From: an uncultured Eubacteriales bacterium
GTDB taxonomy: Bacteria; Bacillota; Clostridia; Oscillospirales; Butyricicoccaceae
Reading direction: 5' to 3'
Assembly (NCBI GenBank): GCA_934630445.1
Contig: CAKTWY010000053.1
Location: forward strand, 1-13,958
DNA length: 13,958 nucleotides
Shown: piece after piece, positions 1-7,043 of the stretch
How the letters are laid out: each line of letters begins with the position of its first letter
Numbering within the stretch: the stretch's first letter is position 1
Notes under the pieces: model-generated
The model's input: the letters and a program-made list of their open reading frames with translations, nothing else
Databases searched by the model: none
What the model was told of the DNA's origin: nothing
Translations under genes and position numbers: made by a program

Positions 1-885
1 GCGCCGTCGTTCGACCCGCTTTCCCCGCCGGAGGATATCGAGACGAACGCGGCATATTCCGGCGCGTATGTCAACCGGTTTCTCTCCTCGGCGATGACGC
101 CGGGATCGATTTTCAAATGCGTCACGCTCACAGCCGCGCTGGAGCAGATCGATGGCCTGTCTGAGCGCACGTGGACGTGCACGGGCAGCGTGCAGATCGG
201 TGCGGACACGGTCACATGCCCTTCGGCACATGGCGAGCTTGATATCGAAAGCGCCTTTGCGAAGTCCTGCAACTGCGTTTTCGGCCAGCTCGCCACAGAG
301 CTTGGGGCGGAAACGATGGAAAAATACACGAAAAAAGCGGGCCTTACAGCCCGCTATGATGTCGACGGCATTCAAACCGCCGCCGGGTCCTTTGTCTTTG
401 ACGATGCGGAGCAGAACGATCTTGCGTGGGCGGGCGTCGGCCAGGGGCAGGACACGGTGAACCCCTGCGCCATGATGGTATACATGGGCGCGGTGGCAAA
501 CGGCGGGCGCGCCGCCGTGCCGCAGCTCATTCAAAGCGTTAAAACGCCCTCCGGCCTTCCAACCTCGTTTTCTTTTTCAAAAACGACCGGCCGCCTGATC
601 GAAAAAGATACCGCCGCGGCGCTTGCGGATATGATGGCGAATAACGTTTCCGCCATATACGGCACGAAGCGCTTCCCGGGCATGGATATCTGCGCGAAAT
701 CCGGCACCGCCGAGGTCGGCGGGGGCCTTGCGCCGAACGCGTGGTTCGCGGGCTTCCTGCGCGACGAGGCACACCCCTATGCGTTTATCGTTCTGGTGGA
801 GAACGGCGGGAGCGGCTCTTCCGTCGCGGGAAATGTGGCGGGGAAGGTCCTCACCGCGATCGTGCGCAAGCAGGCAGACGGCTGA
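1..885 (+). CDS. Class B penicillin-binding protein, transpeptidase domain (5' truncated)
   Basis: The reading frame is open from base 1, so the N-terminal part lies outside the window; 294 residues remain. This is a D,D-transpeptidase that cross-links peptidoglycan on the outer face of the membrane. All three catalytic motifs of the penicillin-binding fold are visible: SIFK at residues 36-39 within TPGSIFK (acylated Ser36), SCN at 89-91 (the SxN motif), and KSGT at 233-236. The stretch GVGQGQDTVNP followed by a small-residue helix ending VANGG is the usual family signature between the second and third motifs. No glycosyltransferase domain is seen in the part present, and the sequence before SIFK resembles the FtsI/PbpA group of Clostridia, so class B is favoured. 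The exact role (septal, elongation or sporulation) cannot be decided. The last 35 bp overlap the convergent acyltransferase gene. Confidence 0.93.
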   Translation, partial: APSFDPLSPPEDIETNAAYSGAYVNRFLSSAMTPGSIFKCVTLTAALEQIDGLSERTWTCTGSVQIGADTVTCPSAHGELDIESAFAKSCNCVFGQLATELGAETMEKYTKKAGLTARYDVDGIQTAAGSFVFDDAEQNDLAWAGVGQGQDTVNPCAMMVYMGAVANGGRAAVPQLIQSVKTPSGLPTSFSFSKTTGRLIEKDTAAALADMMANNVSAIYGTKRFPGMDICAKSGTAEVGGGLAPNAWFAGFLRDEAHPYAFIVLVENGGSGSSVAGNVAGKVLTAIVRKQADG

Positions 886-1981
886 CGCCTTTTCGGGCGG
901 AGCCATAGAGCAGATCGAAGATCCAGCCGACAATGATCGACAGCGCGGCGGTCAGCGCGAAGAGAAACGTGTAGTAAACGGGCAGCGGCATTGCCGGGAG
1001 GTTCCATGACAGTACGTCGAGCACCAGCGCGTGCGAAAGATAAGCGCCGTACGAGTGCCGCCCGATAAAAGCGCAGGCGCGCATGCAGCGCGCTTTGGAA
1101 GCCAGGCGCGTGCAGAGCGGGTATAGGAGCGCGAGCATGGAAAGCGTAAGGAAAAACATGCGCGGCGTGAACGAGCCCATTGTGCCGACGTCGCGCGCTC
1201 CGGCGCGCACCGCGCGCAGGTAGACCGCCAGAATCAGCGCAAAGGACGTGCCGCCCGCCAGGAGAAAAGCGGCTTTGTATCTGCCGAGGATTTGGAGAAG
1301 GGCATCCTCGTGCCGGGCGAGCATGCCGCCGAGGAGAAAATACGGCAGGTAATAGAGGATGTTTTTGCCCCGGTATGTATACAGGAGCGCCCCGAGCACT
1401 GGAACACCGGACGCGTACCGGCACAGGATCAGCAGCGCCGTGTAAAGCGCCCCGGCGATCAGCAGCAGGAGCACCGGGCGGCGCATGTGCGCCGCGCGTG
1501 CTTCCAGCGCACTGTACAGGCGAAAGATCAGGGGCAGGAACAGGTAGAACTGCACGATGAGGAACACGTACCACAGGTGGTATTTCACCTCGCCTGTCGC
1601 AAGGCGGAAGAGAAATTCGCGCTTGCCGAAGGGCAAGCTTCCGCGGCCGAAGAGCGGAATATAAATGTAGTATATGCCCGACCAGATCAGATAGGGCAGC
1701 ACGATGGAGCCCAGCCGTTTTTTCAAAAAATCCACATAGCGCAGCGACCTGTAATGGCTCGCGAAAAGCGCCGCGCCGGAGAGAAAGATAAACGCCGGAA
1801 CCGCGAATTTGGAAAGCGCGAAGAAAAAGCCGATGGCTTCAGCTTCGAAAAGGGATGTTTCAGGCCGGCGCAGATATGCGCCGAGCACATGCTGGCACAC
1901 CACGCCGAGAAATGCGAGCATGCGAAACGGCTCGAGCGCGCCGATGCGCGCACGTCTGGAAACAGCGGCTGTCTGGAACAT
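851..1981 (-). CDS. Acyltransferase-3 family integral membrane protein
   Basis: This 376-residue, strongly hydrophobic protein matches the membrane acyltransferase-3 family (OatA/OafB-like transmembrane module), which moves acyl groups, often acetyl, onto envelope carbohydrates. It starts with ATG at 1981 behind an AAGGAGG ribosome binding site 7 nt away. The family's R-x10-H motif is present at Arg20 and His31 in the first membrane helix. Other family-like segments are the helix starting HLWYVFLIVQF, and near the end GRHSYGAYLSHALVL. About ten hydrophobic segments are apparent. No extracellular SGNH esterase domain follows, so this is a stand-alone module. The acceptor (peptidoglycan, teichoic acid, exopolysaccharide or antibiotic) cannot be read from sequence. 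It has its own promoter and runs against the PBP gene, with the 3' ends overlapping by 35 bp, so the two are not one operon. Confidence 0.88.
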   Translation of the reverse strand: MFQTAAVSRRARIGALEPFRMLAFLGVVCQHVLGAYLRRPETSLFEAEAIGFFFALSKFAVPAFIFLSGAALFASHYRSLRYVDFLKKRLGSIVLPYLIWSGIYYIYIPLFGRGSLPFGKREFLFRLATGEVKYHLWYVFLIVQFYLFLPLIFRLYSALEARAAHMRRPVLLLLIAGALYTALLILCRYASGVPVLGALLYTYRGKNILYYLPYFLLGGMLARHEDALLQILGRYKAAFLLAGGTSFALILAVYLRAVRAGARDVGTMGSFTPRMFFLTLSMLALLYPLCTRLASKARCMRACAFIGRHSYGAYLSHALVLDVLSWNLPAMPLPVYYTFLFALTAALSIIVGWIFDLLYGSARKGVSRLPACARSR

Positions 1982-2025
1982 GGTTCTTCCTCCTTCGGGC
2001 GCAGCAGGCGCCGCGTTCTTCTCCC

Positions 2026-2055
2026 AGTGTACGGCAGAAACTGCCTGAGCGTCAA
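2026..2055 (-). promoter_or_regulatory. Putative sigma-A promoter of the acyltransferase gene
   Basis: On the minus strand a TTGACG -35 (2055-2050) and a TACACT -10 (2031-2026) are separated by 18 bp, about 45 bp upstream of the ATG at 1981. The match is 5/6 and 4/6 to the consensus. Confidence 0.5.
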
Positions 2056-2067
2056 GCGTGATATTCC

Positions 2068-2096
2068 TTGACAGTGGGGGGAGCGGGCCTTAAAAT
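2068..2096 (+). promoter_or_regulatory. Strong sigma-A-type promoter of the xpaC-telA operon
   Basis: A perfect TTGACA -35 (2068-2073), a 17-bp spacer and a TAAAAT -10 (2091-2096, 5/6) give a near-consensus promoter. Transcription would begin near 2103 and leave a leader of about 118 nt before the ATG at 2221. That leader ends with a small CGCGC-TTTCA-GCGCG hairpin just before the AAAGGAG ribosome binding site (2209-2215). I see no terminator or known riboswitch in the leader. Its -35 lies only 12 bp from the -35 of the divergent acyltransferase promoter. Confidence 0.72.
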
Positions 2097-2220
2097 AAAA
2101 TAGAAAGGCCTGACGGAGACATTGGCGCAGCAGACCGCTTTGCGGCGGCAGATCTTGTCGGCCGGATGAATTTGGGACATTCAGCACCGCGCGCTTTCAG
2201 CGCGTCGGAAAGGAGAAAGC

Positions 2221-2877
2221 ATGCGGCGAGAAATCAAAAAGAAATCTGCAGTTCCGGTATATGCCGCGGCAGCGGTATGGCTGGTATTCGGACTGTTTTT
2301 ACCGTTTTATAAGATGTGGCATATTCTGCTTGCGGCGGCGCTGTCTCTGGGCGCCTATCTCATTGCATCAAAGCTCTGCCCGGAGCGGAGCGTATTTGTC
2401 GAGGAGAAGGAAGCGCCGGCCGACACGGGCGACCGCGCGGTGGACGCGCTCATCACCCAGGGGAGGGAGAGCATCCGCCGCCTGCGCGAGCTGAACGACG
2501 CGATCGCTGACGAGCAGGTGAGCGCACATATTGACGCGATCGAGCGAACCTCAGGCAGGATCTTTGCCTATGTGGCGGAAAACCCGAAAAAGGCGCCGCA
2601 GATCCGTAAATTCATGAACTATTATCTGCCGGCGACGATCAAGATCCTGTCCTCCTACGAGCGGATGAGCGCGCAGGGCGTCAGGGGAGAAAATATAGAG
2701 GCGACGATGACGGGCGTTGAAAAGATACTTGGCACGATCGAGACTGCCTTTGCAAACCAGCTCGACCACCTCTTTGCCGATGAGGCGCTCGACATTTCCA
2801 CCGATATCACGGTGCTTGAGGGTATGATGGCGCAGGAAGGTTTGACAGATGACGGACTGCGCGCCGATAAAAACTGA
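2221..2877 (+). CDS. xpaC: XpaC-family membrane protein (PF10112-like)
   Basis: The 218-residue protein has two N-terminal membrane helices (about residues 12-28 and 31-48) followed by a soluble, mostly helical cytoplasmic part rich in Glu, Asp and Arg. This layout and sequence fit the XpaC family, labelled '5-bromo-4-chloroindolyl phosphate hydrolysis protein' from its original B. subtilis screen; no phosphatase motif is visible and the true function is not settled. It is the first gene of the operon, 48 bp before telA. The same xpaC-telA order is known from B. subtilis (xpaC-yaaN), which supports the call. The start is set by AAAGGAG ending 5 nt before ATG. It probably anchors or partners TelA at the membrane (inference). 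Confidence 0.82.
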   Translation: MRREIKKKSAVPVYAAAAVWLVFGLFLPFYKMWHILLAAALSLGAYLIASKLCPERSVFVEEKEAPADTGDRAVDALITQGRESIRRLRELNDAIADEQVSAHIDAIERTSGRIFAYVAENPKKAPQIRKFMNYYLPATIKILSSYERMSAQGVRGENIEATMTGVEKILGTIETAFANQLDHLFADEALDISTDITVLEGMMAQEGLTDDGLRADKN

Positions 2878-2925
2878 AAGCGCGCGTGCAGCGCACCAGC
2901 TTGCAGCAGGAAAGGATGAAACAAA

Positions 2926-4104
2926 ATGGAAAACAATGAATTTGCACCCAAGCTCACGCTCGAACCTGTGACAGAGGCGCCCGCCGCGCCGCAGCTGACG
3001 CTCGACCCGAACAGCGATACGCAGGCGGCCGAGGCGCAAAAAAAGCGCGACGAAAACGCGGTAGTGCTGGAAAAGTCGCAGCTCACCCCCGCCGAGCAGA
3101 AGATGGTGACAGAATTTGCGCAGAAGATCGACATCACCGATACGAACATGGTGCTGCAGTACGGCGCCGCAGCGCAGAAGAACATCGCGGACTTTTCCGC
3201 CTCCGCGCTTGCGAACGTGCGCACCAAGGACATGGGCGAGGTCGGCGAGATGCTCTCAAACCTCGTGGTGGAACTGAAGGGCTTCGATTTTGAGCCGGAG
3301 GAGAAAAAGGGGTTCTTCGGCTTTTTCAAAAAGGCGGAAAATCAGATCGCGGTGCTGAAAAGCCGCTATGACAAGGCGGAGGTCAACGTCGATAAGATCT
3401 GCCAGATGCTCGAGAGCCATCAGGTGCAGCTTCTGAAGGACATCGCCATGCTCGATAAGATGTACGACATGAATCTGAATTATTTCAAAGAGCTGACGAT
3501 GTACATCCTCGCGGGCAAGGAGCGGCTCGCTTCCTTCCGCGAAAACGAGCTTGAGGCCGCGCTTGAAAAAGCAAGACAGTCGGGCCTTCCGGAGGACGCA
3601 CAGGCGGCAAACGACCTGGCGAACATGTGCAACCGTTTTGAGAAAAAGCTGCACGACCTGGAGCTGACGCGCATGGTGTCCATCCAGATGTCGCCGCAGG
3701 TGCGCCTGATCCAGAACAACGACAGCCTGATGGTCGAGAAGATCCAGTCCTCGCTGGTGAACACCATCCCCCTGTGGAAAAGCCAGATGGTGCTGGCGCT
3801 GGGGCTTGCGCATTCGCAGCAGGCGATGGAAGCGCAGCGTCAGGTGACGGATATGACCAACGAGCTGCTGCGCAAGAATGCCGATACGCTCAAAATGGGC
3901 ACGATCGAGACGGCGAAGGAGTCCGAACGCGGCATTGTCGATATGGAAACATTGAAGCACACCAACGAGGCGCTCATCGAGACGCTCGACGAGGTGCGCC
4001 GTATCCAGATAGAGGGCTCGCAAAAGCGCCGCGAGGCGGAGGCGGAGCTCGGGCGCATTGAAGGAGAGCTGAAGCAGAAGCTGCTGGAGCTGAAGAGCCA
4101 TTGA
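2926..4104 (+). CDS. telA: Toxic anion resistance protein, TelA/KlaA family (PF05816)
   Basis: The 392-residue soluble protein is the usual TelA length. Its N-terminus (residues 1-35) is a flexible Pro/Ala/Thr segment holding two similar LTLxP blocks; the rest is almost all alpha-helix, with long charged stretches that should form coiled coils. Family-like segments include LTPAEQKMVTEFAQKIDI near residue 50, the KKGFFGFFKKAENQI region near 127, and a closing helix rich in Arg, Glu and Lys. TelA proteins are linked to tellurite and other toxic-anion or cell-wall-antibiotic tolerance, with no known enzymatic activity. The ribosome binding site is AAAGGA, 9 nt before ATG. The immediate partner is the XpaC-like gene upstream, and the LemA-like gene starts 31 bp downstream, so all are probably cotranscribed. 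No TerD or TerC gene, common in tellurite operons, is nearby. Confidence 0.9.
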   Translation: MENNEFAPKLTLEPVTEAPAAPQLTLDPNSDTQAAEAQKKRDENAVVLEKSQLTPAEQKMVTEFAQKIDITDTNMVLQYGAAAQKNIADFSASALANVRTKDMGEVGEMLSNLVVELKGFDFEPEEKKGFFGFFKKAENQIAVLKSRYDKAEVNVDKICQMLESHQVQLLKDIAMLDKMYDMNLNYFKELTMYILAGKERLASFRENELEAALEKARQSGLPEDAQAANDLANMCNRFEKKLHDLELTRMVSIQMSPQVRLIQNNDSLMVEKIQSSLVNTIPLWKSQMVLALGLAHSQQAMEAQRQVTDMTNELLRKNADTLKMGTIETAKESERGIVDMETLKHTNEALIETLDEVRRIQIEGSQKRREAEAELGRIEGELKQKLLELKSH

Positions 4105-4135
4105 GGCCGGAACAGCAGGAAAGGGGACGGGCGGT

Positions 4136-4687
4136 ATGAAGCTTTTCAAAGAACGGGGCGCGGCGTACGCGGTCCTTGCCGCGGCAATCATCTTCTCGCT
4201 CCTGTTCGGGGCGCACCGCTCGCTCTCGGCGCTCCGGGCGGATGTCGAGGCGGTGTTTGCGCGCGGCGCGAAGGGCGACGGGCTCGGTATCGCATACGAT
4301 TTGTCCGAGCAGGCGAAGCTTGCCGTAAACCTGAGCACGTCTGCCGAGGAGTATCTGGGTCCTTCGGCGGAGGAGATCGCTGCGGCGCGCGAGGCGGCCG
4401 CAGCGCTGGAGCGCGCCTCTTCGCCGGGGGAGAAGTATGATGCGGCGCAGACACTCACTGCGGCGTTTACAGACCTGATCGTAGCGCTCAGAGGCGCGGG
4501 CCTTTCGAAAGAGAATATGGAACACTGCGAGAATATGCGCAAGAGCTTTGATTCTCACGCGACGACCATGCAGCGCGACCCGTATAACGCGATGGCGGCG
4601 GCGTTCAACGAAAAAACGCTCGGCGCCTTCCCTGCAAGCGTGCTCGGGCCGCTCACGGGCGTGCAGCCGCTGGAGCTTTTTGCCTGA
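4136..4687 (+). CDS. Divergent LemA-like membrane-anchored protein
   Basis: The 183-residue protein has one N-terminal membrane helix (about residues 10-25) and a helical body. The call rests on length (LemA proteins are about 185 residues) and on the C-terminus: YNAMAAAFNEKTLGAFPASV from residue 150, then a GPLTGVQPLELF ending. This mirrors the LemA pattern of a YN helix, FP, then a Gly-Phe/Pro-Leu-Phe tail. The N-terminal half lacks the usual LemA segment with Leu-Ile-Pro-Asn, so the family match is partial. LemA function is unknown; family members often sit beside TPM-domain genes, exactly as here. An AAAGGGG site precedes the ATG by 9 nt. Its stop codon overlaps an ATG (TGATG at 4685-4689), which could serve as an alternative coupled start for the next gene. 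Confidence 0.68.
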   Translation: MKLFKERGAAYAVLAAAIIFSLLFGAHRSLSALRADVEAVFARGAKGDGLGIAYDLSEQAKLAVNLSTSAEEYLGPSAEEIAAAREAAAALERASSPGEKYDAAQTLTAAFTDLIVALRGAGLSKENMEHCENMRKSFDSHATTMQRDPYNAMAAAFNEKTLGAFPASVLGPLTGVQPLELFA

Positions 4688-4728
4688 TGGAACGGCGCGC
4701 CTCGATACGAGATCATAAGGAGAGACGG

Positions 4729-5793
4729 ATGAAACATACAAAACGCGCATTCCGCGCGCTTGCGGCGCTGGTTGCCGCGCTGTGGCTGCTTCCATGTGTG
4801 CTGGGCATCGACGTCAGGGAGCCGACGGAGGACTTTTACGTCGCCGACTACGCGGATGTGCTCACGTACGAGACCAGACGCGAGATTGTCGAGAAGAACG
4901 ACGTCCTTTATGCCCAGACGGGCGGGCAGATCGTCTTTCTGACGGTCGACTTCCTCGACGGGGCGGATATCGAAAATTACGCCTACACGGTTTTCAACGA
5001 ATGGGGCATCGGTTCTGCGCAGGAAAACAACGGCGTTCTGGTGCTGCTGGCGATCGGTGAAGAGAACTATTGGGCGGTGCGCGGCGACGGCATCGAAAAG
5101 GCGCTGACGAACGAAGACCTCAGCGACATTCTGTACAACAATCTGGAAGAAGATTTTGCCGCGCAGAATTACGACGCAGGGGTGAAAAAGACCTTTGACG
5201 CGCTGACCGCGTGGTATGAGAGCTATTACGGCGTGGACCTCTCTCAAACCGGCGGGAGCGCGGGCGCACAGGGTACGGCACCTTCCGTGCCGCAGTCTCA
5301 CCAGAGTGTGGATCGTACAGCGGGGGGCTTCGGCTTTGGCAGGGTGATCAGCCTGTTTGGCGGCTTCTTGTTCGTTGTTGTGCTGATCGTAGTAATCACG
5401 ACGGCATTTTCCCGCGTCGGCGTCCGGCGCGGCGGCTATTCCGGGCCGTACCGGGGCAGGCGGTATCACAGACCGCCGCCACCGCCGCCGGGTATGGGAT
5501 TTGGACCCCGGCCGCCGAGACGGACCTGGTGGACCCCGCCGCCTCCGCGCCCGCCGCGGCAGACGCCGCACGATGACCATCATGCGGGCTCCGGGTGGTC
5601 TGGCGGATTTGGCAGCTTTGGCGGCCGTTCTGGCGGCGGAGGATCTTCCCGCGGAGGAGGAGCGGGCCGCTCAGGCGGTTTTGGCGCAGGCCGTTCAGGG
5701 GGCTTTGGCGGAGGCGGCCGTTCCGGCGGTTTCGGCGGAGGGCGCTCCGGAGGCGGAGGGTCTTCCCGCGGGGGCGGCGCCGGAAGGCGCTAG
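4729..5793 (+). CDS. Secreted TPM-domain protein (YgcG-like) with Pro- and Gly-rich tail
   Basis: This 354-residue protein has, in order: a signal peptide or anchor (1-26), a TPM domain (about 35-165), a Gln/Ser linker, a membrane helix (205-226), a basic Pro-rich region (236-280), and a Gly/Ser/Arg tail to the end. The TPM core is recognised by FYVADYADVLT near the start, WGIG then NNGVLVLLA (92-108), and RGDGIEKALTNEDL. TPM domains lie outside the cytoplasm; some act as weak acid phosphatases and plant relatives take part in photosystem II repair. I chose ATG 4729 because AAGGAGA lies 5 nt upstream and a signal peptide begins at once. An ATG at 4687 in the same frame would add 14 charged residues. 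Cys23 follows LLP, a poor lipobox, so it is probably not a lipoprotein. The gene closes the operon and pairs with the LemA-like gene upstream. Confidence 0.87.
   Translation: MKHTKRAFRALAALVAALWLLPCVLGIDVREPTEDFYVADYADVLTYETRREIVEKNDVLYAQTGGQIVFLTVDFLDGADIENYAYTVFNEWGIGSAQENNGVLVLLAIGEENYWAVRGDGIEKALTNEDLSDILYNNLEEDFAAQNYDAGVKKTFDALTAWYESYYGVDLSQTGGSAGAQGTAPSVPQSHQSVDRTAGGFGFGRVISLFGGFLFVVVLIVVITTAFSRVGVRRGGYSGPYRGRRYHRPPPPPPGMGFGPRPPRRTWWTPPPPRPPRQTPHDDHHAGSGWSGGFGSFGGRSGGGGSSRGGGAGRSGGFGAGRSGGFGGGGRSGGFGGGRSGGGGSSRGGGAGRR
5626..5793 (+). repeat. Coding tandem Gly/Ser/Arg repeats at the end of the TPM gene
   Basis: The tail is built from units such as RSGGFGG and a 14-residue block, SGGGGSSRGGGAGR, that occurs twice (residues 301-314 and 340-353; DNA 5629-5670 and 5746-5787). 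The two DNA copies are similar but not identical at third codon positions, so the repeat is held at the protein level. It is a natural site for length variation by slippage or recombination. Confidence 0.8.
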
Positions 5794-5827
5794 GAGGCCG
5801 TGCGTACAGTTCAAGATCGTTTTATTC

Positions 5828-5858
5828 AGACGCCGCAGGGCTTGCCCCTGCGGCGTCT
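5828..5858. terminator. Perfect 13-bp hairpin after the TPM gene
   Basis: AGACGCCGCAGGG (5828-5840) pairs with its exact complement at 5846-5858 around a 5-nt loop. It starts 35 bp after the TPM stop codon, where an operon terminator is expected. However, no T-run follows on either strand, so it may act as a weak or factor-assisted terminator or protect the mRNA 3' end. Confidence 0.5.
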
Positions 5859-5928
5859 CGTATGGTTGCAGCGCTTATGCAGCCGTCAGGCATGCGTGCG
5901 CAAAGGCGGTATCGAACGATGAATGTAT

Positions 5929-5965
5929 AAAAAACGGGCGTCTGTACGGTTTGTACAGACGCCCG
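5929..5965 (-). terminator. Intrinsic terminator of the copper-amine-oxidase-domain gene
   Basis: A perfect 13-bp stem (5965-5953 with 5947-5935, loop of 5 nt) is followed on the minus strand by six T residues (complement of A5929-A5934). It begins 13 bp after the TAA stop at 5979-5981, giving a classic rho-independent terminator. Read on the plus strand it has no T-run directly after the stem, though it could still slow read-through from the TPM operon. Confidence 0.88.
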
Positions 5966-5978
5966 GGAGACGTTTGTT

Positions 5979-6905
5979 TTAAGATTCCTGCAGGATGTCC
6001 GCAAGCTGCACGAAGTACTCAGCGGGCACATAGGTCGTGGTGTTGTTATAGAGGACCGGCGCGCTCGTCAGTTTGACAAGGCGCTTTGCAAAACTGGTGT
6101 TGACGTCGCCGATGCGCAATGTGCATACGACGTTGCCGCGGCTCAGCGTGACGCCCTGCGTATCGTTCTGCCAGACAACATCAAAGCCGAGCCATTCTGC
6201 CTTGGCGCGCAGGGGAAGGTATTCCACACCGTCGATGGCGACCGTCTCATAGGAAGGTTCGGCATCACGGCGCAGCAGGACGATGAGTTCGGGGTTCGTC
6301 TGGGCGGGGATGCTGCGCGTCGAAACGCCGTAGAGAACGAACGCCTCGCTTCCGGCGACATCCGCGGCGTCCGGATTTTCGATCGTCGGGGAAACGATCG
6401 CCGTGTTCGTAAGGTCCTTGAGCATGAGCGTATTGTCGGCGCTCGTCAGGGAATGGCTGAACAGGTCAAGCTTATAATTGAGCTTGCCGGGGTTTGTGAC
6501 GATCATAACGGCGCTCGAGAAGATGGCGGGGATGCTCATCGTCATGGGGCTGTTTGCAGGAAGGATGACAAAGATTTCTTCTCCTTCTTTGAGATCGGAG
6601 GCCTTCATGGCGGCAGCAGTTTCCCCATTTACGACGGGAATATCTGCCTGGACGAGGAAGCGGTGGCCGAGACCCGTATCGACTTCGATCCACAGGCCTT
6701 TGTCATCCGAGGAGAGTTCCGTGACCGGACCATGGTAGACGGTGTATTCAGCATCGGGCGCGGTCAGCGGTGAGTCGGAAGGATCCTCCGCTTCCGGCGC
6801 GGGCGAAACCGGAAGAGCGTCCGCTGCGGAGGCAAAGGCCGAAAACATCATCAGCACGCCGAGTGCAAGCGAGAGAAAACGGACAAAACGATTGCTTTTT
6901 TGCAT
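5979..6905 (-). CDS. Secreted protein with copper amine oxidase N-terminal-like domain
   Basis: The 308-residue protein begins with a clear signal peptide (1-28, probable cleavage after ASA), then a Pro/Glu/Asp/Ser linker (31-52). A beta-rich central part (about 54-140, with runs such as GLWIEVDTGLGHRFLVQ) and another segment to about 215 follow. The C-terminal part (about 222-305) matches the copper amine oxidase N-domain fold: VAIDGVEYLPLRAKAEWLGF, then VVWQNDTQGVTLSRG, and TYVPAEYFVQ. Despite the domain name these proteins have no oxidase centre; the domain is a common extracellular or wall-associated module in Clostridia. The start has AAGGAG 8 nt upstream. A 17-bp hairpin lies just before that site and an intrinsic terminator follows the gene. 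The ligand or partner is unknown; no SLH or sortase anchor is seen, so it may be released or held by protein contacts. Confidence 0.82.
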   Translation of the reverse strand: MQKSNRFVRFLSLALGVLMMFSAFASAADALPVSPAPEAEDPSDSPLTAPDAEYTVYHGPVTELSSDDKGLWIEVDTGLGHRFLVQADIPVVNGETAAAMKASDLKEGEEIFVILPANSPMTMSIPAIFSSAVMIVTNPGKLNYKLDLFSHSLTSADNTLMLKDLTNTAIVSPTIENPDAADVAGSEAFVLYGVSTRSIPAQTNPELIVLLRRDAEPSYETVAIDGVEYLPLRAKAEWLGFDVVWQNDTQGVTLSRGNVVCTLRIGDVNTSFAKRLVKLTSAPVLYNNTTTYVPAEYFVQLADILQES

Positions 6906-6935
6906 GGTTGAGACTCCTTACTTTTATTGATATGT

Positions 6936-6973
6936 AGATAGAGCGGGGCCTGCTGACAGGCTCCGCTCTATCT
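6936..6973. repeat. 17-bp inverted repeat (hairpin) in the leader of the secreted-protein gene
   Basis: The arm at 6936-6952 pairs with 6957-6973 along 17 bp, all Watson-Crick except one G-T, around a CTGA loop. On the minus strand it lies 16 nt before the AAGGAG site of the secreted-protein gene. Neither strand shows a T-run after it, so it does not look like a normal terminator. It may stabilise the mRNA, affect translation, or separate the transcript from the small gene upstream. Confidence 0.7.
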
Positions 6974-7043
6974 GACGAAGAAACAGACAAAAGGTTCCGT
7001 AAAAATGGGAAGAAAACAAAAATTTTGCTGGTGAAAAATGCGC

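Noticed and set aside
1292..2071. Plus-strand open frame of 259 codons
   Set aside because: It is antisense to the acyltransferase gene, with a Gln/Glu/Arg-rich composition and no ribosome binding site; the minus strand encodes clear membrane helices.
2103..2220. Leader of the xpaC operon as a riboswitch
   Set aside because: Only one small 5-bp hairpin next to the ribosome binding site is visible, with no terminator and no familiar aptamer pattern.
3256..4542. Long minus-strand open frame of 428 codons
   Set aside because: It lies opposite telA and the LemA-like gene, is rich in Arg, His and Leu as expected of an antisense frame in GC-rich coding DNA, and shows no domain or ribosome binding site.
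4687..4728. Earlier ATG for the TPM gene (TGATG overlap with the LemA-like stop)
   Set aside because: It would place 14 charged residues before the signal peptide, whereas ATG 4729 has AAGGAGA at the right distance. Coupled use of the upstream codon is not excluded.
5501..6076. Plus-strand open frame of 191 codons running past the TPM stop
   Set aside because: It arises from the GC-rich repeats of the TPM tail read in another frame and then runs through both hairpins and into the 3' end of the opposite gene.
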